Assembly (NCBI RefSeq): GCF_932274485.2
Contig: NC_065880.2
Location: forward strand, 4,441,695 to 4,505,694
Source: Patella vulgata
Taxonomy: Eukaryota > Mollusca > Gastropoda > Patellidae
Length of the DNA: 64,000 nucleotides
Reading direction: 5' to 3'
Shown here: positions 23,494 through 34,145 of the stretch, in pieces
Layout: each line of letters starts with the position of its first letter
How positions within the stretch are numbered: position 1 is the stretch's first letter
The notes under the pieces: model-generated
The model's input: the letters and a program-made list of their open reading frames with translations, nothing else
What the model was told of the DNA's origin: nothing
Database searches by the model: none
Program-made: the position numbers and the translations under genes

Positions 23494-26400
23494 TCATTTT
23501 TTCTTAATTTTGTTTTTGTTTGCTTGACTTTCTTTTAATTTTAGATAAACCTCATGATCTTCTTTCATAAGACACCATGGGGTAAAGTCTAAATCACATT
23601 TTAACTTGACATTTATAACTGTTACATAGCCATCATCAATAGTTAATTCATGTTTACTATCCACTGTATAATCAACAGAATTCACTCCTGTTATTTTATC
23701 TAATCGTCTTGTTTTCTGAAATAAAGATTAGAGTAATATAAGTTGAAGAAATGAATGTGACTTTAAGGGGTTGGCATAAATGTGTATTGAAATAAATGTG
23801 ACCTGAAGTGGTTTGTCAAAAATGTGTACTGAAGTTAATGATTAGGAGGGGTTTGACATACAAGTTTATTGAAACAGATGTGTATTGAAACTGATGTGAC
23901 TGAAGGAGGTTGGCATAGATGTGTATTAAATTAATTTTAACCACTGTATTGTCTGTCCTAACATCATGATGACTAGATATGGCTTTTTTTATATTCATAC
24001 ACCAGTGGCGTGCTGGGGCCTCCATAGTAGGGTAGACAGACCAAACTTATGGCACTTATTGGGGGCAGGGATATTTGGTTCTTTGGCACATACTAGAATC
24101 GAAGAGTAGATGAAAAGGCTGCAGCTGTCCGGGTAATATTTTCCTTGTAGCAGACTGCATGGCATTGCCCTTATTCATTAGGCTGGTTGGCGTAGAAAAG
24201 AGATTAAACCTCATTCCATTTGATTTCATTTCTAAACCTGAACTGTTAATCAGATAATTTCAGATTTATTTCATTCCAATCAATGAAATGGCGATTGAGG
24301 ACAGACGAAAATATCAATTCAAACGAAAGCTAGGTCATTCCTTCAATCTAGTTTACTGTTAATTAAAAGTAGAAACAAGCAATTAACCAACTCAATAAAT
24401 GTGATTGTTGCTAAAATAAACATTTTATTGTTCTTTTTAACAAGACAATTTGTATTATTTTACGTAGTAATTTCGTGTAATTTTACATACAGTTAAAACA
24501 AGACAACAGATGTTTGTTTGATACCCTATTCCAAACAAATGGAAATGAAATAAAATGTGATTTACTGGTAATGTCCTACTGTTCTGAAATCTACTGGGCT
24601 AATGAATACGGGCATACGCAATACACTCTGCTATGAGGGAAATGAAATGAAATATCTTGCCCGGACATCGCGCTTCTTTAACATTCACATAATGACTGGT
24701 CGCTATTCTTTGCCCGTCCTCCTTTGTGCACCCCGTGGCATTTTGGAGCCTCATAAGTAGGGTTGGCATACCAAACTCAGGGCACTTATTGGAGCGGGGA
24801 GGGACTTACCCTTAGCAGAAAATGCTCATCTTCAAACGCCTACACCAAGTTTGAACATTCTACCTCAATTAGAAGAAGAGTTATTATGTTCTCGGCCAAT
24901 CAATTTGCGTATCGTTTTGCTTACTCTGAGCAGAAAATACTCATTAGCGAACTTAGTCAAGGTATTGATGTAGTGAAACTATACACCAAGTTTCATCACT
25001 CTCACTCAGTTATTGTGTCCCAAAGCATCAACCAATCAAATCGCTTATCTCTGCTTACCCCAAGCAGAAAATATTCGTCTTCGCACTCCATCAAGGTATT
25101 CACATAATAAACACATACACCAAGTTTGAACATTCTACCTCAAATAGAAGCAGAGTTATTGTGTCCCAAAAAGTGTGACGGACAGACAGACAAACTCATT
25201 TTAATAGTCCACAGCTTTCTTCAAAAGGCGGGGGGACAACAAAGAAAAATCAATTGATTTTAATTATTATGGAAATATATACCACACTGTGAAATCTAAT
25301 CTGGAAGCCATCAGTGAAAATCAGCGCCAGGTTAAGCTAGCTTAAAATTTCACAAGGGCAATTGCGTCAACAGTAAAAAAAAACAAAAACAGGCATATTC
25401 TGGTCATTGTTTGTCTTGCACAAATGCAATATGTATGTCGGTAGGGTTAATAGATAGATTTATTTGGCACAACATAATAAATCAATTCATAAATTATTAT
25501 TTAGAACTAATTTGGGGACCACTTTAACACTAGGGCTCCTGTCTGCACCCTGGTCAGCCCCACCACTTAGTATGTAGAAATTTTTGCCCAACGCCCACAC
25601 ATTTAGATCCAGGGCCAGTTGTTTTCAGTGGTGGATCATCAGATAAGTTTTAACTGGTTTCCTGTTCCACTGAGGTTGAGAGCCAACAAGCAAGGAGGAT
25701 TGATCAGTGATGCATGTACATACATTGAGCGTGATTGGTTTTTAGTTTCGCTGGATCTGTTTGGAACAAGGGAAGGGCAGCAGGAAGAGGGGGGGGGGGC
25801 AATCTTGTCAGTGGGGCAATGGAAATATGATGACATTGACGTGGGCATTTCCATGATTATTTGCAGTAATTCTTTCGAATTTCGAGGGCACTTTTTCAGA
25901 AGAGAGGGCAGTTTTATGGAAGGAGGATTGATCAGTGATGCATGTACATACATTGAGCGTGATTGGTTTTTAGTTTCGCTGGATCTGTTTGGAACAAGGG
26001 AAGGGCAGCAGGAAGAGGGGGGGGGGCAATCTTGTCAGTGGTGCAATGGAAATATGATGACATTGACATTTCCATGATTATTTGCAGTAATTCTTTCGAA
26101 TTTCGAGGGCACTTTTTCAGAAGAGAGGGCAGTTTTATGGAAGGGAGGGCACATAGCGACACATATATCCCAATACTCTGGTAGGAAATCTCATTGGATT
26201 CAAGAGTTATCAACCATTTCAGTTTTCTTTGTTTTAGTCTACCCTGCCTAAACGCCTCTATCATACACTATTTAAATATCAAGCAGTTAATCTTTGTTGA
26301 TTAGTTTGTTTTTTTTACAGGTGTTACGTTTGACAAAAATGCCGCTTGACTTGTGGAACTACCTAGATTGTATATAAAATTTTCAGATGCTGAAGCATTT

Positions 26401-29400
26401 TTTTCTTGTAAAAATATTATTCTATTAACTACAAATACAAAGGTGATACAAAAGAAGAATATCAGTTTGTCAGCTCTGTGAACTGCAAAATAGCATAATA
26501 CAAATAGCCCCAGAAAGAGTATACAAATCTTGCATTGTGCATGACACCTGTTACAAATGGAGTGACAATTTGGACCAGGATTCCAAAGCTGAAGCTATAA
26601 CAACATACAATAAATAAATGAAATGAAATGGGGTTTAACGTCAACGTCCTACTGTTCTGCTCCAATAGAATTTTTGTTTTAGTTTTTCAAAGTGTATCCA
26701 AACTTCTATGAGAATAAGTACCTATTAATGAATTGAAAGCAGAATAATAAACTACTTCTTTACCTCTTTTTGATCAAAGAATCTACTTTTATCTCTGGTT
26801 CGACGTCTGTCATGTACATGTTTAAATGTCTGATTACCTGTTGTTATTCCAACTGGTCGTGTGATCTGAAAAAAACAAGTGGTTGCCATGCAAGATTCGC
26901 CTAAATTTTGCAAGAGATAAAAAAAAAGTTATTTTCCTACAATAAGGGGTCATAATCCATGATGTTACTGGCTGACATGCTTCAAAATCAAAAGGAACTG
27001 AGAAATTTGGGATATAAACATACAGCATATTTCAAGTTACATCAAAATCATCATTAGAATGTAACGGTGATATATTTGAAAGGTTTTTAAAATTAGACAA
27101 AAATTGTGACCTATTAAGCAGTGATTATCAATCATTGTGCCACTGCACAAGATCTTCCTAATTGTGCCGCAAAATTTTGAACAGCACACAAAGAAAATGT
27201 GAAAAACCAGGTGATCCTAACTGAGTATCTGGTGTCTACTGATAAGTTCATAGCTGCTTTTTTCTTCACTTAGTTTGAGTCATTCTATAATCTATGACTA
27301 GTCTCCATCTATGGTTGTATGCTGTTTGACATACCATATTTATATATTTTGCAAAATTCAGATATTTTGCATTTATATTTAGCCAGGTGTGCCAATATTT
27401 TTTCATGTGTTCCAAGGTGTGCCGTGCCATGGTAAAAAAAAGGTTGAGGACTACTCCCTCTAGACTGACCACAAGCAAAAAATGTGATTTTTTTTTCGTA
27501 CAATCAGTGTCCATAATCCAGACAGTTATTCCAAGATCTGTGGTTTATAATAATCACAAATTTCAAGTTTCATCAAAATTGGATAATTATTGTGACCTTT
27601 AGTGACCACAAGCTTAAATGGTGATTTTTCATACAATCAGGGGCCATATCAAAAGGAACCGAGATGTTTGGGACATAAACCTATATTTCAAGTTTTGTCA
27701 AAATCGGATAAAAATTGTGACCTGTAGAGTGTAGATGTTGAGCGCAGATTACCCTCCTTAGACAGATTACTCCCGTGCATGCGCGAATCTCCGTCTAATC
27801 TGCGCGCGCGAAGTGAACTTTGTCCGGACTAAAATGGATTACCGCGATGACAATCCGCCTAATCTTACTCGGTATTCACTATGGATCAGTGGGTTAGTAT
27901 TAGTCATTTTAATGATTACATTTTAATGAATTTTGTGACCCTCAGTTAACTGGTCGAGCAAATCGGAGCAAATCGATACGGAAAGAAAAGTATCACCGCA
28001 TTTGACTACCAGAAAAGAAGCAGTAGAAGGGCTTTTGAGTTATAAAGCAGTTTCCATCGAGAGGTCTACATGACATACTTTGTTCACCTACATACGGGCC
28101 TCTAAGACTTCGTTACTAAAGTAACTACGATCGGTCAAACGATTATTACACTACAGCAAATATTTTTGACATTCAGTCACAAGCTAATTATGCAGTGATT
28201 TTGAAAATTATTTCACTACAAAGACCACAGGAGGCAGGTCATATATAATATAATATATAATTGTGTCTGACACATTACAATATCTCTAAAAACATCAGGG
28301 GGTAATCAGCGCAAAGTTGGCAATCTGTGCACCAGCTTCATAAGCGCAGATTGCAATCTGCGCCTAACATACACAAACAAAATGTGACCGGATGCTGAAT
28401 TTTTATTTTATTGTTAGTTCATCAATACTGGAAGGGTAACATATACAACAACTGAACAACAGTATATTTAATGGAATTTATAGTTATAATACTAGTATAT
28501 AATTCTGTATTAACAAACCATAATGCCAAGTTTCTTCATACGAACAAAAAACTCATCATCTTCAAGACCCCAACCCCAATATTTATTAGATAAACCATTT
28601 AACTAGGGAATAAAGGAAAATCATTAGGCTATTATACATACAAATATAACCAATATCTTTAATTAAATGATGAATATAAAATTACTTAGTGAGATTATGG
28701 ATATTATCAGTAGCCTACCATCAAACTGTTCTTAGTGTCACGTTTACCTTACAATAACTGATACCTGACAGCAGCAAGATATACATATATGCAACACTGT
28801 AATAATAACTTATTTAATAAGGTATAATGAATATTCATAGTAGAATCAGTTTCTGTTATGTCGTCTGTATACCTGAACCCAAACTTCCTCAGACTTTACA
28901 TTTGCACTTATATCTAGGCATCTCTAAAGGTGAACAGTGTAAAATATCAAGTCAACTGATATCTACAACAATCACAATCTAAAGGAGTTTCAACATGCAT
29001 TATTTCCAACATATTTGTTAAGATGAAGTCTGTAGCGAGGTGGACATAATTCATAACATAAAGGGGCTTCATCTTTTTTGCGTTACCTCTCGGTCAAATT
29101 AATTAGTAATTTGGGTTGATCCAATCTGTTACTTCTACTAGAATTATGGGCCAAGATCTGTACGATTAATAATTTGTTTTAAAAATTATTTTAAAAATTA
29201 AGTAATCTCGATTTCATTTTTGGCTTACTGTATCAACAGTGGGGCACAAATTAGGAAATATTTTAACACTGTCACCCGCTGTATCAATATGTATAGATAA
29301 ATTTTCAATGAAGAGAATTTGTAATCCCACAATCAATTTAACATATAAAATTCAATGAAGTTGAATATTTGTTTTTTATTCCCAATTTCAGAGAGGGTTA

Positions 29401-29702
29401 GACCTTTTAGACATTCTACTCTTTAATACGATTTATCAGAAATCTCTTCTTTAAATCTACTGTTTATGATACTAACCTTTTCAAAATCACTGCCTTTCAC
29501 TAATAGAATGCCACCAACAAACTTTTTGTAATGATATAAGGGATGTAACTCGGGTGCTGCAACATGAAAAGCTCCATTTTCAGGATAACTATAGCTCAGT
29601 GCTGGATTTAAAGGAAGAAGGTCAACATCATGCATAGCTATATAATCACATTGTGATTTACTTTCTAAAAAACCTATGTTGATCAAGGAAGCTCGATTAA
29701 AT
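23494..29702 (-). CDS. B4GALT7: Beta-1,4-galactosyltransferase 7, last four exons
   Basis: Xylosylprotein beta-1,4-galactosyltransferase, a Golgi type II enzyme that adds the first galactose to xylose in the glycosaminoglycan-protein linker. Minus-strand exons: 29477-29702, 28519-28602, 26764-26865, 23494-23715, all with GT-AG borders and matching phases (210 aa visible). Exon a carries [14 protein letters not shown], the metal-binding DVD in [10 protein letters not shown], and [14 protein letters not shown]. Exon b has [10 protein letters not shown]. Exon c has [14 protein letters not shown]. Exon d has VNSVDYTV and the family-typical TPWC near the end. About 110 N-terminal residues (cytosolic tail, membrane anchor, stem, first catalytic strand) are missing from the model: their exons must lie right of 29702 and were not found among the repeats there. 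Oddity: about 25 extra, lysine-rich residues follow TPWC, where vertebrate enzymes stop almost at once. Confidence 0.88.
24060..24235 (+). mobile_element. Diverged SINE family B fragment
   Basis: Contains recognisable pieces of the family B body and end: a 'ttttccttgtagcagactgc' segment, 'attcattaggctg', and 'gattaaacctcattccattt' before ATTTC-like repeats. The head is missing. It lies within the last intron of B4GALT7. Confidence 0.6.
24540..24665 (-). mobile_element. Diverged SINE family B fragment
   Basis: Minus-strand 3' part of family B (gtcctactgttctg, ctgggctaatgaatacgggc, atgagggaaat). The second half is lost or scrambled. Confidence 0.65.
24795..25170. repeat. Tandem array of a roughly 120-bp module
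   Basis: Three imperfect units share 'aagcagaaaatactc', 'acaccaagttt(c/g)a', 'attctacctcaa' and 'agttattgtgtcccaaa'. The last unit runs into a 'gacggacagacagacaaac' segment. A further copy is at 21.93-22.17 kb. Satellite-like; intronic. Confidence 0.7.
25693..26145. repeat. Recent tandem duplication, 228-bp unit
   Basis: Copy 1 (25693-25920) and copy 2 (25921 to about 26145) are almost identical, including 'attgatcagtgatgcatgta' and a G run near 25790 and 26019. Copy 2 lacks a few bases. Matching open frames in both copies have no family or splice support and are not called as genes. The array lies in a B4GALT7 intron. Confidence 0.88.
26617..26664 (-). mobile_element. Very short 5'-truncated SINE family B copy
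   Basis: Only the extreme 3' end is present: on plus, aaatgaaatgaaatggggtt, then 'gtcctactgttctgctcc', with a small internal duplication (acgtcaacgtc). It lies in an intron of B4GALT7. Confidence 0.7.
26935..27735. repeat. Dispersed 'ggggccataatcc' repeat array
   Basis: Several diverged modules of the same kind as at 7.9-8.45 and 16.4-16.7 kb, with 'cataatccatgatgttac', 'aaaggaac', 'caaaatcggataaaaattgt' and 'gacctgtagagtgt'. The last module appears to be cut by the MITE that starts at 27736. No gene. Confidence 0.65.
27736..28369. mobile_element. MITE with GCGCAGATT termini
   Basis: Terminal inverted words TGTTGAGCGCAGATT (27736-27750) and AATCTGCGCCTAACA (28355-28369) match at 13 of 15 positions. 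Extra copies of 'cgcagatt' and 'aatctgcgc' lie just inside each end (for example 27793-27810). There is no coding capacity. It sits inside an older repeat module in a B4GALT7 intron. No unambiguous target duplication was found, so superfamily assignment is open. Confidence 0.6.
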
Positions 29703-30790
29703 CTAAAAAAGAGAAAAAAATAATTTTGTCCAATTCGTCTAAAAAACTTTTTTCTGCTGAACATTATATGGGGGGGGGGGGGGAGGTATTGGACCGGCCA
29801 TGGAGCCTGGAATGGGCTGGTATAATAGACTTTCTTGGCTAGGTTTGGGCCGGAATTCGGAATCCTGCAATGGGGATTCTGAATTTCATTCGAAAATATC
29901 ATCGGATTCACCCAACACTGTCGCCCGCAAATTAACTAATTATTAAGTCACCTGCACCTTGTTTGTGGGGATACGCCAGAAACGTCTGCCGATGGTTCGT
30001 TACTCCAAAATAAATTCAATTTTAAGGCCTCAGCAAAATTTGATGATAGCTGGTCTTGAAGATACAATGATAATACGTTAATTAATAATATGACGATATG
30101 GTAATTTCACTGGTTGATGGTTGTAAATTATTTGCATGTCAGGGTTTTGGCCTAAATTAATCGATTTATCAGATATATTGTTTGACAGAGATTATAATCA
30201 GATATGCCACCAAATCGCATATTTGGAGTTCATTTTTCAAAATTTTCATGGGGGTAGCCCCCAGACCCCCCATCCGGGCTCTGAGGTCAGTAAAAGGGGC
30301 CGCTCCGATACGGGGGCCCGGGCTGGTTCCCGGCCCCAACCCGCCCCTGTTTTCTAGCGACAGCCATTCACAGTATAAAAGTGAAATACATTTCGTAACT
30401 ATCCATTAAAACGATCTAAGCAGCTTACATAAATGGTTCAGGTCGAGTACTTTTAGATGAAAATTTTTGAGTATGAAATGAGTAGGTATCTGTAACTGCT
30501 CATGAATAATAACACGGAAGAGAAATAACTTAGGCAGATTTTGTTACCTTACTGTGGATAGAAAAATGCAAACCAAATTACATCACCAAAATGTATCCAT
30601 AATTTTGGCGGATCCATTAAGAAAATCACAATACCAATGTAACGGCTTAGATTTATTTTATTTTATTTTATTTTATTTGGAGGTATTTGCACAGAACTTT
30701 ATTTCACAAGGATATTTGTCCGTATTTGGTCTGATTATTTTTAATTATTGTTTTTTCTTATTTTAGTTTATTTTATTTTATTCGGTACTT
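29703..30790. other. Stretch right of B4GALT7 exon a, no exon found
   Basis: The expected upstream B4GALT7 exons were sought here on the minus strand and not found. A G run is at 29770-29784. A GC-rich island at 30240-30360 (gggggtagcccccagacccc) looks like part of a dispersed repeat. TTTTA repeats occupy 30650-30775. Confidence 0.4.
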
Positions 30791-30797
30791 TTCGGTA

Positions 30798-31077
30798 CGT
30801 GCGCGCTGTATCATAAGGTCTGTCAATGAGTCAACTGGCGTGGTTTCGAATCCCCGGTTATACGTGACAAGGAGTAGGGTTGCCTGTCCAACCTGGTGGG
30901 TTTTCTCCGAGTCCTCCGGTTTCCTGCCACTGCTAAAGAACCCTACGCACAAGCGAATTATTGAAATAAAATTAAACCATATGTTAGTCCCGAAATGACC
31001 CAGTCTATGTCGAGTGGACGTTAAACCCCATTATAATCTCTCTCTCTCACTCTCTCTCTCTCTCTTTCTCTCTCTTT
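30798..31077 (+). mobile_element. tRNA-derived SINE, family A
   Basis: Plus-strand copy missing the first ~25 bases of the head. It keeps the B-box-like gtttcgaatcc, the body, and the end acgttaaaccccatt followed by a CT microsatellite (31036-31077). Confidence 0.85.
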
Positions 31078-31583
31078 TAGTATAGAGGAACTTGTATGCG
31101 ATTAAACTGGCTTCATTTACTTTAATAATTAAGTAATACTTCTATTTTAATAAATTACGGGTTATATAATAAACATGTTTTATTTCTAAGAGTATACTAA
31201 TATAAATTGTGTTTCTAAATCTAACACCTGTTGAAATATCTTTATAGTCGCGTGTAGATATTGATGTTGTATCATAAAAATGCTCACGCGTGAGTTTCAG
31301 TTCCATCGACCGGTAAAACCCGTCATAATTCTGATTACAACTGTTTCAACCATCAAGTCATTGCTGATGCGGCAGTTTGGTTCCTTTGTATAGAGACTAA
31401 ATACATCTTGATCAACTCCACTTTCATATTTTCTGGATTTTCTTATAATACCAGGTAAATACATTTAAATATACAGTTCGATGAGTTCTGAGAGTTCGAT
31501 TATGAAAATACACATTAGAGAATAATTGCTGTACGAGATTTTGTTTGTGATGGTGCCTCAAATATCTAAAAATAGATGTTTAA

Positions 31584-31587
<4 letters not shown>

Positions 31588-31626
<39 letters not shown>

Positions 31627-31912
31627 TGGACTAACACATGGTTCAATTTTATTTGAATAATTTGCTTGTCTTTAGTGGTGAGAGGGGGTTTAACGTCCAC
31701 TCGACACACACTATGTCATTTATGGATTAAAACATGGTTTAATTTTATTTCAATAATTCGCTTGCGCGTAAGGGGCCTTTGTCAGTGGGGGGAAACCAGA
31801 GGACCCGGAGAAAACTCATGAGGCTGGGCAGACGACCCTACTCCCTGTCACATACAACCATGGAATCGAAACTCCGCCAATTGATACAATGACAGACCGT
31901 ATGGCCTGCTAA
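31588..31912 (-). mobile_element. SINE family A, rearranged pair
   Basis: A GA run leads into a short duplicate of the SINE middle (about 31621-31680) and then a longer minus-strand copy from gggggtttaacgtccactcg (from about 31684) to the degraded tRNA head near 31912. This looks like an insertion next to, or a partial duplication of, an older copy. Confidence 0.7.
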
Positions 31913-31929
31913 CATCCATAAAGACTTCC

Positions 31930-33480
31930 ACGTGGACGTTGGTCGTGTCAGGTCAATGCCAAGGCCGCCCATCTGTGGGTAATTATATGATAAGGATGTT
32001 TTAATCAATTTCATGTATGGAAGGTGTTAATTGGACATTTTTCTACATAATCCTCAATTATGTAACAGCTCCCGTAGTCCTTGATATGAAAACGAGATGT
32101 TTGTGGACTAAAATTCCCCTTTATTGAACATTTGTTTATGAAACATCGATATCAAAATTCTAACGACAATTCATATGTTTATTCCATATAAAACTAAAAG
32201 TTGAAGTCATGCTATGCTACTTGCATGAAATACTCTGTTTAAAGTTGTTATTAAGTCTTTAACTTTACACCATCCAAATTCTTTAACATACATTGAAAAC
32301 AAATTATTTGCCAATTTAAATCAACATTGATGTTCTGATCTTACCAGGAAAACATGAGCTTTTGATATCCATTATTTAAAACAAAATAAACATTTTGCCA
32401 TTGGTACACGAATGGTGTACCATAATGCCTTTCAGCGCCATTTGTAACAAGGAACTCGAAGAAGGGTGCTAGACATATTCAAGAAGTCACGTCAAACGGT
32501 GACGTCATATTCTTTTCTGAGGAGCATGCGCAATAAATACTATCGGTGTAGATTGAAATAACCAAACGCTAGAGACTTCCAATCGATTGAGACATCTGGC
32601 GTATTTCGTCGAACTTTGGATCTTAAGCTTTGGATCGTCCATATCCAGCAGACATTTCCGATAGTATGCAAAGGGGACCTAGGATAACTTAAGACGTGTG
32701 GATAAAAATGTTAATAACAAAACCTACTCTTTCATACCGAGTTCTTTGGTAATTTGGAAAATGGCAGATCACCAACTCTATATCACAAACTAATGTAAAA
32801 AAACTGGCTTATATTAATACGTGCTAACAAGTGTCACTACTTGAACTTGCGCGACTTATTAATATTTCAATAGATCATTATACCCCCGTCAAACTGGGGT
32901 GGCGTCCCTGCTGCGACGCTCCGTCGACGGAAAATGGCCACAGAGCGCGTCAAGATCTATATAAGCGCGGTAAAAGCGTGGTGGAAACGCCACATATCGT
33001 GCTGTGGTCTCCATGGTCGTGAATGATCGCCTAGTCACCGCGTTTGTTTTAAGCATGTTCAAAATAAAACCAAGGCTCTACGATCTAACTTGGAAAGTTG
33101 TAATGCCTCCGTCACACCTGGTGGCGTCCTTACTGCGCTGCAGCGACCAAACGGCGACCAGAAAATGCACAAGGTCGACGGCAAACGTGAACACAACGTA
33201 CGAAAATGTCCCAAAATATTAAAAACTTAAAAAAAAAAAACGTTTTCACATCTTTCGAGGGCAGATCGCAGAACCTTGGCGTTTGTTTTGAACATGCTCA
33301 AAAAAACGCCGTGACTCGACGATCATTTTCAATCATCGAGGCCACAGCGCGATATCTGGCGTTTCCACCACGCTGTTACCACACTTACGGTCAATATTCC
33401 GTCGCCGTAGCAGCACTATCACTACAAAGGGTAAATGATGTAGAACAATGGACCAGATGATCGAGTGTACGGATATATAG
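31930..33480. other. Non-coding stretch with inverted R1 and 2.6-kb repeat copies
   Basis: 32385-32650 is a diverged inverted copy of repeat R1. 32690-32875 is the inverted mate of 2590-2830. From 33000 to 33480 open frames exist on the plus strand, but none has family or splice support. Confidence 0.45.
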
Positions 33481-33487
33481 ATTACCT

Positions 33488-34145
33488 GACAATCAACATG
33501 AAAGTTTTACTGAATCAATAAATAAATCTTTAGATGTTTTTGATCAAATTGGTGTTCAAATGCCCCCCGAACACATTGATATTGCGCATCGTCTTGGTCC
33601 ATTTAAAGTCGGAAAATGCCGAGGAATAATTGTTAAATTCATGTCTCGAAAGGACAAACTTAACGTTATAAAAAAATAGACGAAACCTGAAGGGATCCAA
33701 CATTACTATCCGAGAGAACCTTACGCGTATAATCTCTCAGCTGTTGCACAAAACCTTAAATTCACCACTCGTATCTCAAACCTGGTCTATAGAAGGTGTT
33801 ATTTACGCAAAATTGGGCAATGAAAAGATAATCAAAGTTTATCAATACACGAATTTTGAAAAAATCCTCGATGTTAAAAATGTCGGTTTCAAGAATAAAT
33901 CACACACTGTACCCAAATCAATCCAGTTTGAGGGTAATGCGGATCTCACTCAAACAAAGACAAGTGGTATGGACGAATCTTATTATCATGACTCGACTGC
34001 ATCACAGTCTAAAATCGAGCCCAAGAACAAATCAAACTCTGTTTTTGAGAGTACGCCACGTCAAGCAGGTCAACAGTCAACTAATCTAACCAGTTACTGC
34101 AGTCCCTTTGCAACAACCACTACTACAAGAGTCCAACTTACCTAA
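33488..34145 (+). mobile_element. LINE ORF1 relic (L1/Tx1-like RNA-binding protein)
   Basis: Two adjoining frames encode an ORF1p-like protein. The first part has IDIAHRLGPFK and GIIVKFMSRKDKLNVI, recalling the RRM region (IaHR.G, iiVkF..r.dK). The second part has RENLTRIISQLLHKTL and WSIEGVIYAKLG, recalling the C-terminal domain (rEdLt....ll...r, W..dG.i..K). A stop and frameshift separate the parts. No ORF2 follows: the Penelope-like element begins just downstream on the other strand. Dead fragment. Confidence 0.55.

Noticed and set aside
25619-26264. Open frames on both strands across the 228-bp duplication
   Set aside because: They exist in both copies only because the DNA is duplicated; no motif, and the G run encodes Gly/Pro runs.
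30240-30360. GC-rich island with CpGs
   Set aside because: Looked like a promoter island for B4GALT7, but the sequence is a symmetric C/G-run repeat with no adjacent first exon.
31250-31446. Minus-strand open frame without ATG (peptide including FSLYTKEPNCRISNDLMVET)
   Set aside because: About 48 residues with no recognised family; it does not match the missing B4GALT7 exons and lacks a clear donor, so no gene was called.
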